A DNA stretch of 64,000 nucleotides from Anseranas semipalmata. Taxonomy: Eukaryota; Chordata; Aves; Anseriformes; Anseranatidae. Made by a program: the position numbers and the translations under genes. Each line of letters begins with the position of its first letter. Position 1 is the stretch's first letter. Location: the NCBI GenBank assembly GCA_013399115.1, contig VXAA01003162.1:510350-574349 (forward strand), in the 5' to 3' direction. The notes beneath the pieces are model-generated. The model was not told the DNA's origin and searched no databases. It worked only from the letters and a program-made list of their open reading frames with translations. This document shows, in pieces, positions 1 to 14,200 of this stretch.

Positions 1-2681
1 TCACCTTTTGTTCCAGGCTGCCATGCTCTGTTAAAAGCTACTTCAGAAATGACTGCCTTTTACTGATGGGTGAAATAATCTCTGTGCAAAGTCTGGAAAT
101 TATTTTCAGCCAGGGAGGTATTTTAAGCTTCTTTGAAGTGAGAAATGCAGGATAAGGGGGATAGGCAGTGTGTGGGACTATGAGGTAGATATTATGTGTT
201 CTTTATTGGCTTCTGATATTTGGTGCTTTATGGGGTTTTGAGCATGTCACAATTTCTTATCATTGCCATTTTTTTAGAAAAGATGTCACATTATTTTGCC
301 ACAACAGATGAAAGAGGTAGTATGGAGTAGGTATGGTCACAGAATCGCTAACCTAATTTTTATTAGCTCAGTGGAACGGGCATGAGCAGTAGTTCTCCGT
401 GTGATCTTCCTTTAAACATATATCTTCTCTGTGACAAATTTAGCATGTTAAATTGGAATAGCGGGCTTGCTAAATTAACATCCATCTCAGACACCAAAAA
501 GTCTTGCTGTTGCTCTGAATGTTGCATTTGTGCTTTGGGTTCTTCACCTGACAGGCATGTAGAAATGAAAAGAATGTTGCTGTTCATAATGGCCAGATGG
601 TTACGTGTCTTTGAAAAGGACCTACTGATATAAACATCTAATTGTGACTGGGTGCATTTCCAAGCGTTTGCTTAACTCTGTATCTCACCTGTGGCCATGA
701 AGAGATGTAGGTGCCTGGGCACAGAGGAGCTTTCAGTGCCCCACAGGTCAAAGGAGATGCTCTGACACCTGCATCTCTCTTCAGGCTGGGAGTGAGGACT
801 GCCATCTGTTTCTGTCTGCCATTTAGAAGACCAAGTAGTTTCAGGACTTACATTAGGAGTGACAGAAACACTGATTTCCTCGTGCTGCTTGTTTCTGCTA
901 TGTCTCTTTTGTGAAAATCCTAACTTGAGGACTGCTCACAGGGGAAGGAGGAATGGGAGGGTCACAGCCTGTGTGAAACCACAGTGGGCTCGGGGGGTCT
1001 CACAGAGTAACAGCACAGATCTGTGTCGCTGGGCTCAGTAACTGCTAGCTGAGATGCCATGGCTATATCTGACTGGCCATGGCCTCAGAGGTGGCAGTCA
1101 TAACCCAGGGATTTATGCATCTACACGCATGAAAAGTAATTTTGCACTGTGTTTCATTTGCAGCTTTTGTATTCTTAACTCTAATGCTGAGTGAAACACA
1201 ATGGCTTGGGAACAATACAATCCACATCCCCACAAAGTCTACACCGGATTTGCTCTGATTATGGTGTTCATATCCTTATCCAGTCCAGACATATGTTAAA
1301 AGAAATGCACAAAATTGGTCCCCTTGATAAAGCTGATGTTCACAATGTTTTAATAAAATTAAAATGTAATCTCGATATCTCCCTGATGCTCCTGTAACCT
1401 GTATGCCTTTAATCATCTGTACTGTTTACTGACAGTTCAGTTATCAGGTATAAGTGAGCTTATTGCTTTAATGTTTGTTACTGGCCTACTTTCAAAATCC
1501 CTTACAGATGCAAGTTGTATATAATTTAAATAAGAAATGCTGCATGTAGTCATCACCACAGTGTTATCTAGAGAAAGGGAATGCCATTTCCTTCATTTAA
1601 CCTACCAGCCTGTATCCCCCCGGGTACGTTTCTTAGAGTGAAAACCAATAGTGTCTCAGTTTGTAGGTTGCTATTGCTCATTAGCTTTGCTTAAAGTAGT
1701 CTTACTACTAATGTTGGTCTTAGCCAGAATAAATATCAGAAAAGTTTGGAGACTTGTTTATTTTATAGAATGACAATGTTCTGATGCTTAGTGGAATCTG
1801 CTGAGTACCATTTAGAATGAAGTTAAGCCCTGGATCACAGTGTGAGGAGGAAAATCTGTGTTGATTCAAAAAAATTTTGAATGCAAAAATCAGGAAGAAT
1901 TCCACTGACATCTCTGGAATTGGTCTAGATTTGCAGAAACCTGGACTTGATATGAACAAATGGGAGCAGATGTTCTGATGCCTGAGAAAATTTTGAAACA
2001 CCTACTGACATGCGAATTCAGGAGCTTCTTTGTTTTTATTTCCCCATATTATTTCCTAATATTTGAGATTCACTTTCCAAAGTCACGTGAAAGACTGAAA
2101 GAAATTAAATAGACCAAGCCTCTACCCCACAAAATGGTATGGTTGAGTGAAGTTGTAACTTATCCTTTGCACCAAAAGGAAGGTGAAAGGAATATAATTC
2201 ACCTTTCTCTCGGTACCTGTTTAGGCAGTGCATGGAATTCTGTGAAAAGAAGCACCATGAGCACCTTTTCAGATTCTTTATTTGCACATCCCCAAAACAT
2301 CAGAAAAAACGTGACATTATGGCTATGGTACAGCTATGAATATACAAGTCTTTTGTGCCACAAACCTGTTTATTTTTTGTTGTAGAAGTACAGACATAGC
2401 AAAAAGAGATTAAAAGGCAAGTGGATGTCTTTGGTATGGTACTGAACAGCATCACATCCATACTGAGATGTTTAGCAAGTTGAAAATTTAGAACTTGTAG
2501 TGTAGCAGTTATCATCAAGATAGTTCAAAATAGTCACCTATCTTCCACAGTAGAGCAGTACTTCTCTAGTCTGTATCAGATGTCTAAAGATCCATCACCA
2601 TACTCTCATTTGGATACTGGAAAATTAGGAAGATTCTTTTAACATGCTTTTGTCTGAATCATGTGTCAGTGGCACTTTACA
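1..2681. other. AT-rich unique DNA, no gene recognised
   Basis: No open frame here resembles a known protein. Two frames overlap on opposite strands at 363-633 (75-83 codons) and are probably chance. The stretch 700-1040 is somewhat richer in G+C than its surroundings and contains a short inverted repeat GTGCC-TG-GGCAC at 710-721. There is no recognisable mobile element. Most likely intergenic or intronic. Confidence 0.6.
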
Positions 2682-2711
2682 AATAACAATAATAGTAATA
2701 ATAATAATAAT
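2682..2711. repeat. (AAT)n microsatellite
   Basis: Ten AAT-like triplets, the last five perfect. The 15 bases before it (GGCACTTTACAAATA) resemble the reversed 3' tail of old vertebrate L2/MIR-type elements, so the microsatellite could have grown from such a tail. That second point is weak. Confidence 0.85.
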
Positions 2712-4063
2712 CTGGAGAAAAGCCAGGCCTTTTTTTTTTATTGTTCCTTTGAGTATTTTTTCATAAATGTCATGAAGCAGAGACTCCTTCTAAGGCAGTG
2801 CGACTTCTCTCTGACTTCTCTCTGCATATATCTTGCATCTTCCCTTTACTCTCCATTCATATCATCTCTGTGTTCTTTTCTAGGGCCTTGATTCTGTGTT
2901 TTAAGGCTTGACAACTTATAACCACACAGCTTGTTATAATAGCCTGTAGAAAGAGCCTTCTTGATTCATGTGTATCAAGGTGCATGACTAGACCCTTACT
3001 GTATATTTTGCTGGTGTCTGGTATTAAACTTCTTTATGCTTTAGTCACACATTAAAAAGTGATGCATTTATTTTTATAACCCAATTCACATCCTAGCACT
3101 ACACTTTGTAGAAGGAAAGATAAAAAAGAAAAGTAAACAGTTCTGCTGACTCGCTGTGATGTGTGATCTGCCAGTCAAAGGTATTTGGAGCTTTTTGTTT
3201 AGAAGATGAACATCTAGAGGGAGGGAGAGAAGATTGCTAAAAGCGAAACTGCAGCTGCTTGCTAGTCATTTCAAAATTTTGCCCAGCCTGGTATGAAGCA
3301 TAAGAGAAAAAGATCTCTCGCTTTCTCTCTATTAAGTTGACTTTTCATACATGGATACATTATTTTCTTACAGTAGCTGCAATGACATTTCTTAATGAAA
3401 TTTTAGGTCTTTGTAGTTTATCTTGACAGAAACATTGGACGATTACTTTTTCCCCTGTTTTTTTTTTTTTTTATTATTTCTTGGCTTTTATCATCTTAAT
3501 TTCCTACTGTATCACCAACATTTTTAGTTTAGTTTGTAGCAGTACGAATATAATAACAGTTAAGACTATTCCAGTTTTTTTAAATCTGTAAGGCTCTTGG
3601 AAACATGCTTTGGAAGTGCTGATCACAGCACTTTTCCTGAGTTGAAGTCAGTGATTCAACACTAGTAGGTGACATGTTGATTAATACCCACTTTAGAACT
3701 TCCAAATACAGTTTCAGGTACAATGTGTAACTTGCCTGAAAGGGGCTCTGGAAAGTTCTGAACCAACATGCAGAGCTGAAGGGATGACCCAGTGCCCTTT
3801 GCTGTGTTCAGTTTACCGGTGGACACTTTCTAGCACTTCCTCACTGCATTTGAAAGGTTTTTAGCCTTGACATATTTGTTGGCAATATTTTGTCTTTAGA
3901 TCATTTTATCGCTCTTGCTTGAACCTCATCCCTTCTTTTCCTTTTTGTGATAACTGCCCAAACCAGTGACATTATCCTAATTTCTGACAGATGCTTCCTG
4001 TTTGAACATATGTAACTGGGTTAGATGGTGTCTTCAGCTGCTGTTTGCTCAGCGCGGAATAGC

Positions 4064-4079
4064 AAGCAGCATGCTGCTT
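4064..4079. repeat. 16-bp perfect palindrome
   Basis: AAGCAGCATGCTGCTT is identical to its own reverse complement, with GCATGC at the centre. It could form a cruciform or be a dimeric binding site. There is no flanking structure to suggest a function. Confidence 0.9.
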
Positions 4080-7027
4080 CTGCAGTATAACCTTCTGTAT
4101 GGGCCCTCAGAGCAGATGGCAAACTGGACAGTCTTGACTACTGTTATTCCCATTCCATGATTCGTAATTCAGCCTACTCAGTCCACTCATTGGCACTTGC
4201 CACTCTCTAGAGATGTTGGAGTCTTCTGATGGAAGTCCCCAGCAAGAAAGCGCATCCTAGCACAACCTCAGAGCAATCCCCTTGAAAGGGATGATAGCTC
4301 ACAGACCTCCAGCTTCTGTCAGACCTCCTCAGAGTCTTCCTGAGGGAAGGCTAGGGAACAGCACCAGCCTTTGAAGCAAAAATGGTTAAATGGGGAGAAT
4401 CACAACTCTGGAATCAGATGGAATCTTTTCTGTAGCAGCAGGTACTAGTGATAGATGCACAAAAATAAAGCCAGCATGAAAACTAGAAATATGTCAATTA
4501 CCATGGAGATGGGTACAGACATGGTATGGGTATTCTCAGCAGAGCTGTCTCCTTGGTAAATTCATCCAAACGAAAACTTTTCATGGCAACTTGTAAGCTA
4601 ACAGGAGGAAGATCCAAGACCAGCCATTACTTAGAGCCCAGGATGCTCAAACTGAGCTATGAGGAAAATGGATTCAGATCCTTGCCCTGAATATCATCTC
4701 GAGAGCCTACTTTTCTCTCTAGCTTCCTTTCTTTTTAAGTAGAATATATTAAAAGCTTTTGAAATCTTTACATTCTGAGGGAAATTCATGTTCTTGGTCC
4801 AGCTCATAATCTTGGATATATTTGTAGAAAACCTCATTTTATCAGTCATTAGCTCTACTGTTACAGTGATGTAAATGTGTAGTAGTCAGGAGTGCGAAGG
4901 GAAGATTCTGCTAAACCATGTGTATGGGAAATAGAATATAAACATTTTTAGTTTAACCTGGATCATGCTTAATCATCCTTCTTTTTAAATAGTATAATAG
5001 TGATCTTTACCATGGCAAATTCCATCCTGTCCTGTGGGTTATCCAGCCCTTTGGAGATCAATGGAGTGAGTGAGGCAGAAACCCAGGTGAATATTAACTC
5101 CTTTATATTTAGTCTATTTCTCCCTGTTTGTCTTCTTGTTTTCACCTGAACATGTATACTGTGTATGGCCACATTTGGCATCCCACAGTGGCAAGACTAA
5201 AGCACAAATCTCAGGGAGCTTAATGCACTGACTGTCTTATAAAAAGGGACATAACAGCCATCACTCCTGATTAAAAACTTATATTAGGACATGCTGAACA
5301 GCATGACCTTCTGGCAGGGTGACAAGGTATTTTCTTTTCCAGCTCTTTCAGGGCTCTACACTAAATGTCAGCTAAGGAAAATTGATAATTTAATTAGGCC
5401 TCCTACCATTTGGATTGTAAGAAGATAATCATCCTTCATAAAGAATTTAGGGGGATAATAATACAGGTTTATCTCCAATGGTTTTGAAAGAAATTATCAA
5501 TAGCCACTGGATAAATTTGCCTTTCAGTGGGCATCTCCATAGGTAAAAGAAGCATGTGGTGTTTTGCCATGTAACATTAGCTTTACTAGCCTCCAATAAT
5601 GGTGAGCAAGATCTTCTTGTGGTGCTGTGAGCATCTGAGAGGATCCAGTTAGAAAGGAACTCTGCTGAACAGAAAAATTCAAAAAACCCAGCTCTTCACC
5701 CATGTCATCTCTGCTCTGGTGAGCTCCATCCACAGACAAGATGCTTCTTACAAATTTCCCGCTGCCAGCACAGAATGCATCACCTCCTGAGGGAGTTAAG
5801 TGCAACCTACAAGACTATTTACTCCCTTGTGGGTTAGTACATGGGTAATAATGCTGCTCGCCTGGCCACGTGTGCTAATCCAGTTATCTGCTGGCACCAG
5901 TCCTTCCCAGCAAGCAAACATTTAATTTGACCTCTTTGACTTGTATTCTTGCTACTGGTAGTTGTTTTGGTCAGGCTTTTGTGGGCGTGGCTGAAAAGTT
6001 GAATCCTGCCTACTTTGAGATGTTACCAGTACTGCATCCCTCCAAGGAAGAGTACATGAAGTTGTGTTAAGCACAAACATCAGAGTTTCTGGATTCTTTC
6101 TGGAAATGAATATGAAACAAACGAATGGAGGAAGCTGTAGGTTTGTCTTTGCTGCAAAGCTTGGCAGAAAGAAAACAGGTGAGGTGGAAGGGGAAAGAGT
6201 TCTTTCAGGGGAAAGAGTCTCAAAGACAGGAGAAAGAGCTAAAGCCTGTGGCTTGGGATAATCTTGGGCAACTATTTGAAATGAACTGATTTTTCAGAGG
6301 CTTTCCAGATTCAACTCAAGCTATTGAAATGTCAGAAGAGGACAAGGGAATCTGTTTTCACACAGCAGGAAAACTTTGAAAAGTATTAGAAAGCTTTTGC
6401 ATTCACCCATCCCAAGACAGCAACAAACTGAGCAATACTGACAGAAAAGAACACAATAAGGAGCTGCTGTAGAAATCCGAAGGTAAAAACATTTACAGCT
6501 TTGCAGAGCTGAAGAAGCCTCCAATCATAAAGGTCTCTGAGCATCCCAAAGTGAAGTCCTCTTACAGCTTCTGTGAGTGAAGCGCTGCAGAAGGAGTCTT
6601 GTCCTCTCACAGTGCTCCAGGAAGACACAGGCTGTGAAGAAAAACCATCCGTGGTATCTGTTAACTTGCATTTAGGATCTAATAGCAGTGAGAGAACAAT
6701 GCTAGAAACTAGATACAGCCCCCTCTGGGATGACAAATGGCTTTTCTATGTGCTTTCCGAACGGTGATGTCTTTGTGAAAGCAGCAGGCAGATGTACTGC
6801 CAGGGGAGCAAGGGAAGTGAAGCTTAAGGCAGAGACAAAAGAAGCTAAACACAAACGTTGCATTCTTTGGTCTTGACTTCTTATTGAGTATACGCTGGGT
6901 AGAAAGAAGAGATATTAACTGAAAATTGAATATCCTAAGAAGATTTCTTTGATTTCTTCAGCTACATTACTGCATTGTTGGCTTGTTTTGTAGAATGACA
7001 AAGAGAGAAAGAAGATGGTTTTGTTCC

Positions 7028-7049
7028 AAAAAAAAATTTTTTTTTTTTT
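7028..7049. repeat. A9T13 homopolymer block
   Basis: Nine A followed directly by thirteen T, flanked by CC and GG so that the whole block can fold back on itself. It is probably a slippage product; the exact length should be treated as uncertain in a draft assembly. Confidence 0.85.
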
Positions 7050-8186
7050 GGAGGAAGAGTAAATTTAGCAATCTGGGGGGGTTGGATGGAATGTGGCTAT
7101 TCATTTGACCAGGGTCAGATGAATGAAAGTAAACCAAAGTAAACCTTCCCTCTCCCTGCACAAAAGCCAGTTAAATATTTCATTTTCAGAATGCTGAAAA
7201 CTTCCTGTGGAAGAAAATCTTTATTTTCATCCTTTTTAAACTCAGATTTTTATTTTCACTTTTTAAATATAATCTTTTAGTAAAATATAAATAAATAATG
7301 AAAAAAATTATAAACATTTTGTCCCATCCCTTGCCACAAAACAAAAATGCCACGTATACATGCAGAAACCATTCTGGGCGGAGCAATTTTAGTTTAGTCC
7401 CCAAAGAAATTTTTCCTTTTCTTTTAACTAAATAATTTGGAAAATCTTGATTTCTTTTCAACCTTTTCCATTTGTCATTTCCTGTTATTATTGTAAGTGG
7501 AACTGCTATATAAAATCACAGCTCAGTCAAATTTTAACATTAGCTGGGAGACATTTTATTGTCAGGTAAGTCTATGTTCACTAAGACTGAAGTTCTTTGG
7601 AAACAGGCATTGAAGTTTTCATTGGACACTGCTATTTCAGATAGTACCATTTGAAAGAAATAATCCCAGGATAAGTGAAAGGCAAAAATCATGATATATA
7701 AGAAAAAAAGAGGCTATAAAATGAAACAAGACACGGTCTCCAGATTTCATCTGAGGTTTGATTTTCATTTCCTCTCTCTCTGGAAGAAAAGCCCAGCTCT
7801 TGGTTGCACAGGACTCCTTCATGGTGAAAAACAAACCCTGTTTTCTTATGGGTTTCTTTGGAGGTGGAGCTTGTGTATGGATCCCTTAATGTTTGACAAA
7901 GCTTGTGCTGCAGCATGTGGTGTAATAGGGGCTCTCTCCTCTACCTAGCCATGTGTATTGAAGATATTTGCAGAATATTGTCTCAGTGCTCTGATACCTC
8001 TGCCAGGTTTGGTGATGTAACCAACATCATCACAGCATGTTTCATAGCAAGGGGCAGCACAACTTCCTTAGGGAACCATGCACCTATCTCTAAGTTGGGC
8101 AATATTGTTTGTTTAGGAGAAGAGTAAATGTGAGATGATGTGGTGGGTGAAACCCTTGCAGTTAAAAGGAAAAGAGCTTTGCACCT

Positions 8187-8228
8187 GCACCACCTACATG
8201 TACCACCTACATTCCTACATGTAGGAAT
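8187..8228. repeat. CACCTACAT repeats ending in an 18-bp palindrome
   Basis: Two copies of CACCTACAT lie at 8191-8213, followed by the perfect palindrome ATTCCTACATGTAGGAAT at 8211-8228. The word CCTACATGTA also occurs just upstream in the partly repeated form CCTACATGTACC. The palindrome looks like a chance by-product of short duplication or a dimeric protein site. Confidence 0.9.
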
Positions 8229-11200
8229 CTAAGCCAACATGAGGTTTCTAGTCACTCGCTGAAGAAATCTCTTTCTTTACCTCTGTAGGAAGCCCAAGAA
8301 GGCTAGTTCTCTAGCTTTAACACTTAGGTTAGGTGCATTAAATTAAGCAATGTAAATACACCCTTGAAAATGTACTATTTGTCTAACTTTGTGCAGAAGG
8401 TGAAATTTTAATGGGTAGAATTGATGACAATTTTTGTTCTAGAAGCATTTCAGAATATGTTTCTTCTGTCACCAAATTTCTTATTTTTCCCTTGATGAGG
8501 TATATGTCTCAATAAATAGCCTGTTCACTGGGTAGTTGTTGACTTTATCTGCCTTTTTTTTTTTTTTTTAAATACTCATCTGTCCTCTTTTTCAAAAACT
8601 CAGAAATTCTGGACTGAAGGCTACACTCTACTTTCCTGGCATCCCACTCTGAGGAGGAGATGAGCCTTCCTGGGAGGTGAGTATTGCAGAAGATGTGAAC
8701 CAAGCACTGTCAGGAATGTAGTTTATTCCTTTGACTAGTCTTTCTTCAGTTAAAGCTATAGCAGTGTCTCTAAATTTGTACCTGTGTGCACGTGAATTCA
8801 AGTGAGGAGGAACAAAAAGTAAATAAATCCAAAAGACTGCTCTTCTGCACAGATTTGTTGCTCTGGAGAAGGGTTTTGACAGATGTTTGTTATTTGTCCT
8901 ACTGGAAGGGGAAGAGCTAAGTGTGGGTAGAGAATCTTCTCATTTTCATGGTAATGAACGTGTTCTAGAAAATTTGCCTTATATCAGATAGTTGGAAAGT
9001 AGCTTTTATTTTAATTTCCTGGAAAAGGTTTTATTATGACACTTGCTTTTGTTGCTGTCTGTATTACCATATCAAAGAACCACTCGCCACACTGTGCACA
9101 AGAAAACAATAGTTTTGTACATGGTCATACAGAGCTTATATTAATTGTTTGCAATGGCTGGTGTTCTAACTTAATTTCAGGGCTATTTTCTCTTTGAAAA
9201 ACATATTTTTTAAGAAGTGCTGAATAATTTACAAGATTCACATCTAATTAAAGTGAGAAAACACTGGGAACATGAAACTGTGGTACTAGCTATTCTTTTG
9301 TGTTGCATATTAGTCTGACAACCACTACAGACTTTCCTCCGCAAACCTTTCTACTGTTTAATGTTTAAAAAAAAAAAAAAACTAAGCTACTTTCCTCATT
9401 TTCAAGTGTATTTTTCCATTAAAAAGGATTTTGTTTTGTATCATGAAACATGCAAACTATTATTAACTGAAGGTCATGTTTCCAAATGTTTTTACTTTGA
9501 GGATATTTTGCACAGCTCAGATTGACTGATATTGCTGGTTGCATTAGTGTCAGCTTGGAAATATGTCTAGCTATACGCTTAATGTTCATATAAAAGAATT
9601 TCAGGTGCCACAATGCTAGCTCTTGCAGCGTATGAAGTAACTTCTTTTTCACCATTCCCAGTCTTGGCTGTTTGGGTAAAGGCTACATGAGCCCAAGGGG
9701 TGAGAATGGCCTTTTGGCATTGAATTGAGATCAAAAGTCACTTCTTTCTTTTGTCAAAGTTTCCTTTAAGTGATCTTGGATGAATCATTTGATCTCCTCA
9801 GTGGGTTAGCACCTCATTTGCAGGTAACATTGTATGGTTTATCTTTTATGCTTTTTCAGCTAAGAAGTGCCAACTAGTGACTGTTTCATAAATATTTTTA
9901 AAATGCTGAACCCCATGAAAACACAGATTTTACTTTTCTTTTGTCACTGTCGTCAGCATCAAAGGTCCTCTTCTTTCACACATGTACCTGAAATACTATT
10001 GCAATATGTGCTGAAATATAAAATGTACTGAAAGATGTAGCTGAAATACGGGTACATTTGGTGTATTGGATCAGGCTTTGATAAAAGTTGTCTTGGTGAT
10101 AGTGGAAGTGCTCTACCATTGCCCCCTTCTGATTGCATATCCAGAGATGCTCATTTTTTGTCTTTATTGCCACCTCATAGTTTAAACATTACTGCTTGTA
10201 AACTGATTCAAAGGCACTGATCTGACCTAAAAGTAATCAGGAGATAACCAATAACTAAATGTTTGGGAATAATAATAAAATAGGGCAGGATTTTTTTTTT
10301 TTGATCTTTTTATAATGAAAACAAGTTTAAAAATGTAATCTGCTGCCCTTTGGTGCATCTTAGAGGTCAAGTGCACTTCTCTAAAATGGGAGCATGCAGC
10401 ACACAGGTACTGCTGTGCTGTAACTGGGAAGCAATGCAGGATATTTAGCAGCCAGTAAGATTCAAAGACCAACAACTCTGCCAGCTCCAGTGAGCAACTT
10501 TTGTTTCTCCATACTGTATCCTCCCAGATCTCCTTAGGAAATGGTTTATTTTTCTTCTGTGTTTGTATAGTGCTTATCAATGTAATATCTGATTTCATTT
10601 GGAGTGTCCAGATGCTAGTGGAGGAGAATAGTAAAGGAGTAACAAATTAAATAATGTATGGCACTGTGTGTAGGTGTAACCCACAGAGTACTGGAGAGAA
10701 TTCAAAAATGATATTGGTGCTATAAAAATAATTGATGCTGTAATATCATTCAGAGCAGTTGTCCTTTCATGAAGTAATAGTTCAGGGAGTGATGTCACTT
10801 CATGTCTTTCCTGAACTCAAGTTTTTACAACACATAGCAGGAGAAACAGAACCACTCTGAGTCTTTGAATGTGGAGTTTTGAAGTACCACTGAAGCACTG
10901 CTGGCACAAAGATTCCTCATAGCAGGTGACAAAGAATTACTCTAGTAGTGTTCAGCTTACAGAGACTGTACAGTAATGTATCTGAGATGCTGCCCAATAA
11001 GAAGAAGAGGAAAAAAAATCTCTGCAACACTGTGAACTCCATGAACATTATCTGTCTCAAATTCCATTGAAGAGCCATAACAATCGATAGGACAGTACAA
11101 GATACATTGCATTTCCACAGCTGCACTACCAAGGATGCCTTGACTAAGTAAGTCCTGCTTTCAATGCTTCCTTTAAAGGCCTGAAAACATATTCTGCTTT

Positions 11201-14200
11201 AATGATACATCACTTACAGCTGAAAATATCAGAATATATTTTGTAGTAATAGTAGCAGCAGTAGTAGGAATGAGTCTAACTGTGCTCTGCTAAGTTTGGG
11301 AATCCTCCATTATCCTTGACTCCAGAGAGTTGAAAACTGCTGAAATTCTCAGATTTAAACTGTACTGCATCCATGACACAAAAAAACCCAAGCCAGACAA
11401 TGCAAATAGAATGTTATGGTAAAAAAGTGAGTGCTGAATTTTCTGAGATAAACAAGTAGCAGAAAACCAGGCTGCAGCAATACAAACAAATGGCAGCTTT
11501 AGTATTGAAATTGCCCAAATTTTGCCAATTTCAAGTGCAGCTGTGCTACTTAAGTTCAGTTAGATTAAAAGAAAAGAATTTCGTTTAACACGTAGTTCTG
11601 CAAACATCTGAATGCTGTAATAAATACATAAATAAACAAGCCCAGCCAGGGAGCACAGATGCCAGTTAATGTGGAAGTGTATTAAAGTTTACAGTTACTT
11701 CTTTTAGACTCTTCCCTGGGGTGCCATGTGTCATCCTCCTGGAGAAGGAACTGCAAAGTCTGATTCACTGACGTATTAGACGACATCTGTGCTTGCTGGC
11801 TTGGATTAAAGATACTGAATCAAAAAGAGTTTGATCTGCTTTACCAGCACTAAGCTGACATGAGGTTATACTTCGGCTTTGGCTTGTTGGAGTTTTTTAT
11901 CAGTTTATGTTGGATGTCATGAGTCAGCACTGGTTAGCTTTTTTTGTGTTTGTTTTGGGATTGCCATTTTGCTAAGAGAGTGCGTGGTATGAAATGGGTA
12001 TGGCCATTTGTATAATCTGCAGAGGAAAATCTCTGCATTTCACATATTCAACTCTTGGAGAACTGCAGGAGAAGAATAGGGGTAACTCATAGGTGGGAAC
12101 AGGTGACAGCTTCTCAGGGCACCAGTGGCTTCAGATGAGGCTTGGCTGGGTATAAATGTATTAAAGCTAATTCATTAGAGATCCTGATAATGACATTTTG
12201 ACATCCTGATAGTGACTTTTTTTTTCTTTTTTTAATCTTTTTGGGTACTTCTGTATAATCCTTTCCATAATCAAGATATTTGGAACTGCAAGGTAGTAGC
12301 CTTCCTCCAGAAAAAATACGCACACTGATACTGAGACTGAATGAAGGCAAAATGCAAATATAAACCAAAGAGGGCTTTTTTGGCTTTTTGTTTTGTTTTA
12401 GAATTGATCACTTTCATAATTAAAGGTAAACCTTTGGTATGTGGTTATAATAAGGAGCAAGAGGCTGCCGTTGCCATACGAACATAGTAACAAATTCTAG
12501 AAAGAGTCACTGTTCTTCCATCACCATAAGGCTTTAATGGGGAAAACAGCATCATCTCAAGGCTTCAGTGTGTCATTTTTCAGTTTGCTCTAGATCTTCT
12601 AACTGGAAACTTCCCAGCCTTTGTGAAGCTGGTCCTCTGTGAAAACTTTTAAGAACCAGTTATAATGAAAAACCACACATTTTGTTTTGTCTAATTTTGC
12701 TTTGGGGAAATTTGATGGCAATCTTAGTGCGTTCTCATGTTCTTCTGGAATCCATTGAGTGGATTAGTGTCTTAAATTAAACACGTTATATTAAAGAAAC
12801 ACCTTAAGATTACCTGCATCAAACCCACCAGATGAAAGAATCACAATCCTGTCTGGTCGTTCCAGTTTAGTGACACTCTCTCTGTGCCTGCTTTACAGCC
12901 CAGGAAACCACTTATTTGCTAGTTTGATGATGATCCAAAATTTGGTATTTCTGCTTTTGAAATATGTTATCAAAGTTTGGAATTTATGGGTAAATGCTAA
13001 TTGATGATTTTGTGAACTGGACACGGGAGATACTAGCTGCCAGAGACCCATATTTTTGGCTGAGACTATTCCACTGACGCAGTAGCTATCAAAATACAAT
13101 CTGGTGCCCATCTTGACAGATATGTAGCGTATCTACATGGGCAAAAGTCAGCTTGGGATTCACAGCCAAAACACATTTAGCTCACAAGAGCAGAAAGCCT
13201 AGTAGTCTAACCCTTTGTTTTACAACTAGAAATACACTTTAAAATTGGGCTGAATCAGTCATGAATTACTGGAAACTGTATAGCAGTGTGCTGTTCTATG
13301 CAGAGCCTTCCAAAAAGCTGCAAGCATCAGTTAAAAGAATCAGAGAATCAGCTCCTGGAATCAGTTCTGAGAGAAAGGATATGATAGTGGAGGCTTTATG
13401 TTCAACTGTGATGAAAATGAAAACTGATTACGTGAAAAGAGAATTTTGCTGAAGCTAGAGTTTTGACAGGGACTGGGGTGATTTATTTACTGACAGAAGA
13501 CAAGCCAGAAAAAAAAAAAAATAGAACACACCTCACATTTATTTACATAAGAATATGAAACAAGGGATTTAAGGGACTTTCAGGTCATTCATGTGAGTCC
13601 TCTGCTACTGCAGTCTTCCAGTCTTCTGGGTTTTATTTTCTCCTTTAGAAGATTAGGAAGAGTAAGGAAAACCAGAAACCTCCAAGTTATAAATTTTGGG
13701 ATACTACCACTTGTCCCTGGAACACAATTCTGTCTTTGCTGACTTCACTGGAAGCTGAGTGCATGAAAGAAGGGTTTTAATCATTACAAATTCTACGCTA
13801 ATATAGACAGACATAGCTATTGTGACATTCTTTTTATAAAATAAAATCATACCACTGTCTTCCATTAAATAAACCATTATTTTACACCGGTGACACCACC
13901 TCATTTTTGACAAGCAAGTGCGACTGCAAACAGCAGCAAATGAGTCTTCAATTCTGCTTCATAATTACTCGTATGGAGGGCTCTGGTTTGTCTTGGCTGA
14001 CTCTTGAGCTCTGGACTCACCTGAGAGCAGAATAACTGAGCAAAATCTTTACCAACAGAGCAACAGCAGCAGCTCCTCTGGCTAGCAGCAGCAAGACACA
14101 CATTGTCTATGGATCAGGTGATAGTTGACACATTTCTGAGGATCTTAAACTAGGAGCAGTTGAAATTTCAAAAGATACATCTAGAGCTAATACAAATATT

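Larger units (their letters stand above)
2712..8186. other. AT-rich unique DNA with minor simple repeats
   Basis: No gene recognised. Visible items are a tandem 11-mer at 2802-2823, T15 at 3458-3472, a perfect 16-bp palindrome at 4064-4079, an A9T13 block at 7028-7049 and a tandem AAAGTAAACC pair at 7126-7145. Frames of 90-116 codons at 5524-5805 and 6386-6736 (minus strand) match nothing I know. Confidence 0.55.

Noticed and set aside
7561..7571. Perfect splice-donor-like CAG|GTAAGT
   Set aside because: No open coding frame or acceptor around it; single donor motifs are common by chance.
13261..13452. 63-codon plus frame with an acceptor-like TTCTATGCAG inside
   Set aside because: No usable donor or nearby polyadenylation signal, and no protein recognised.
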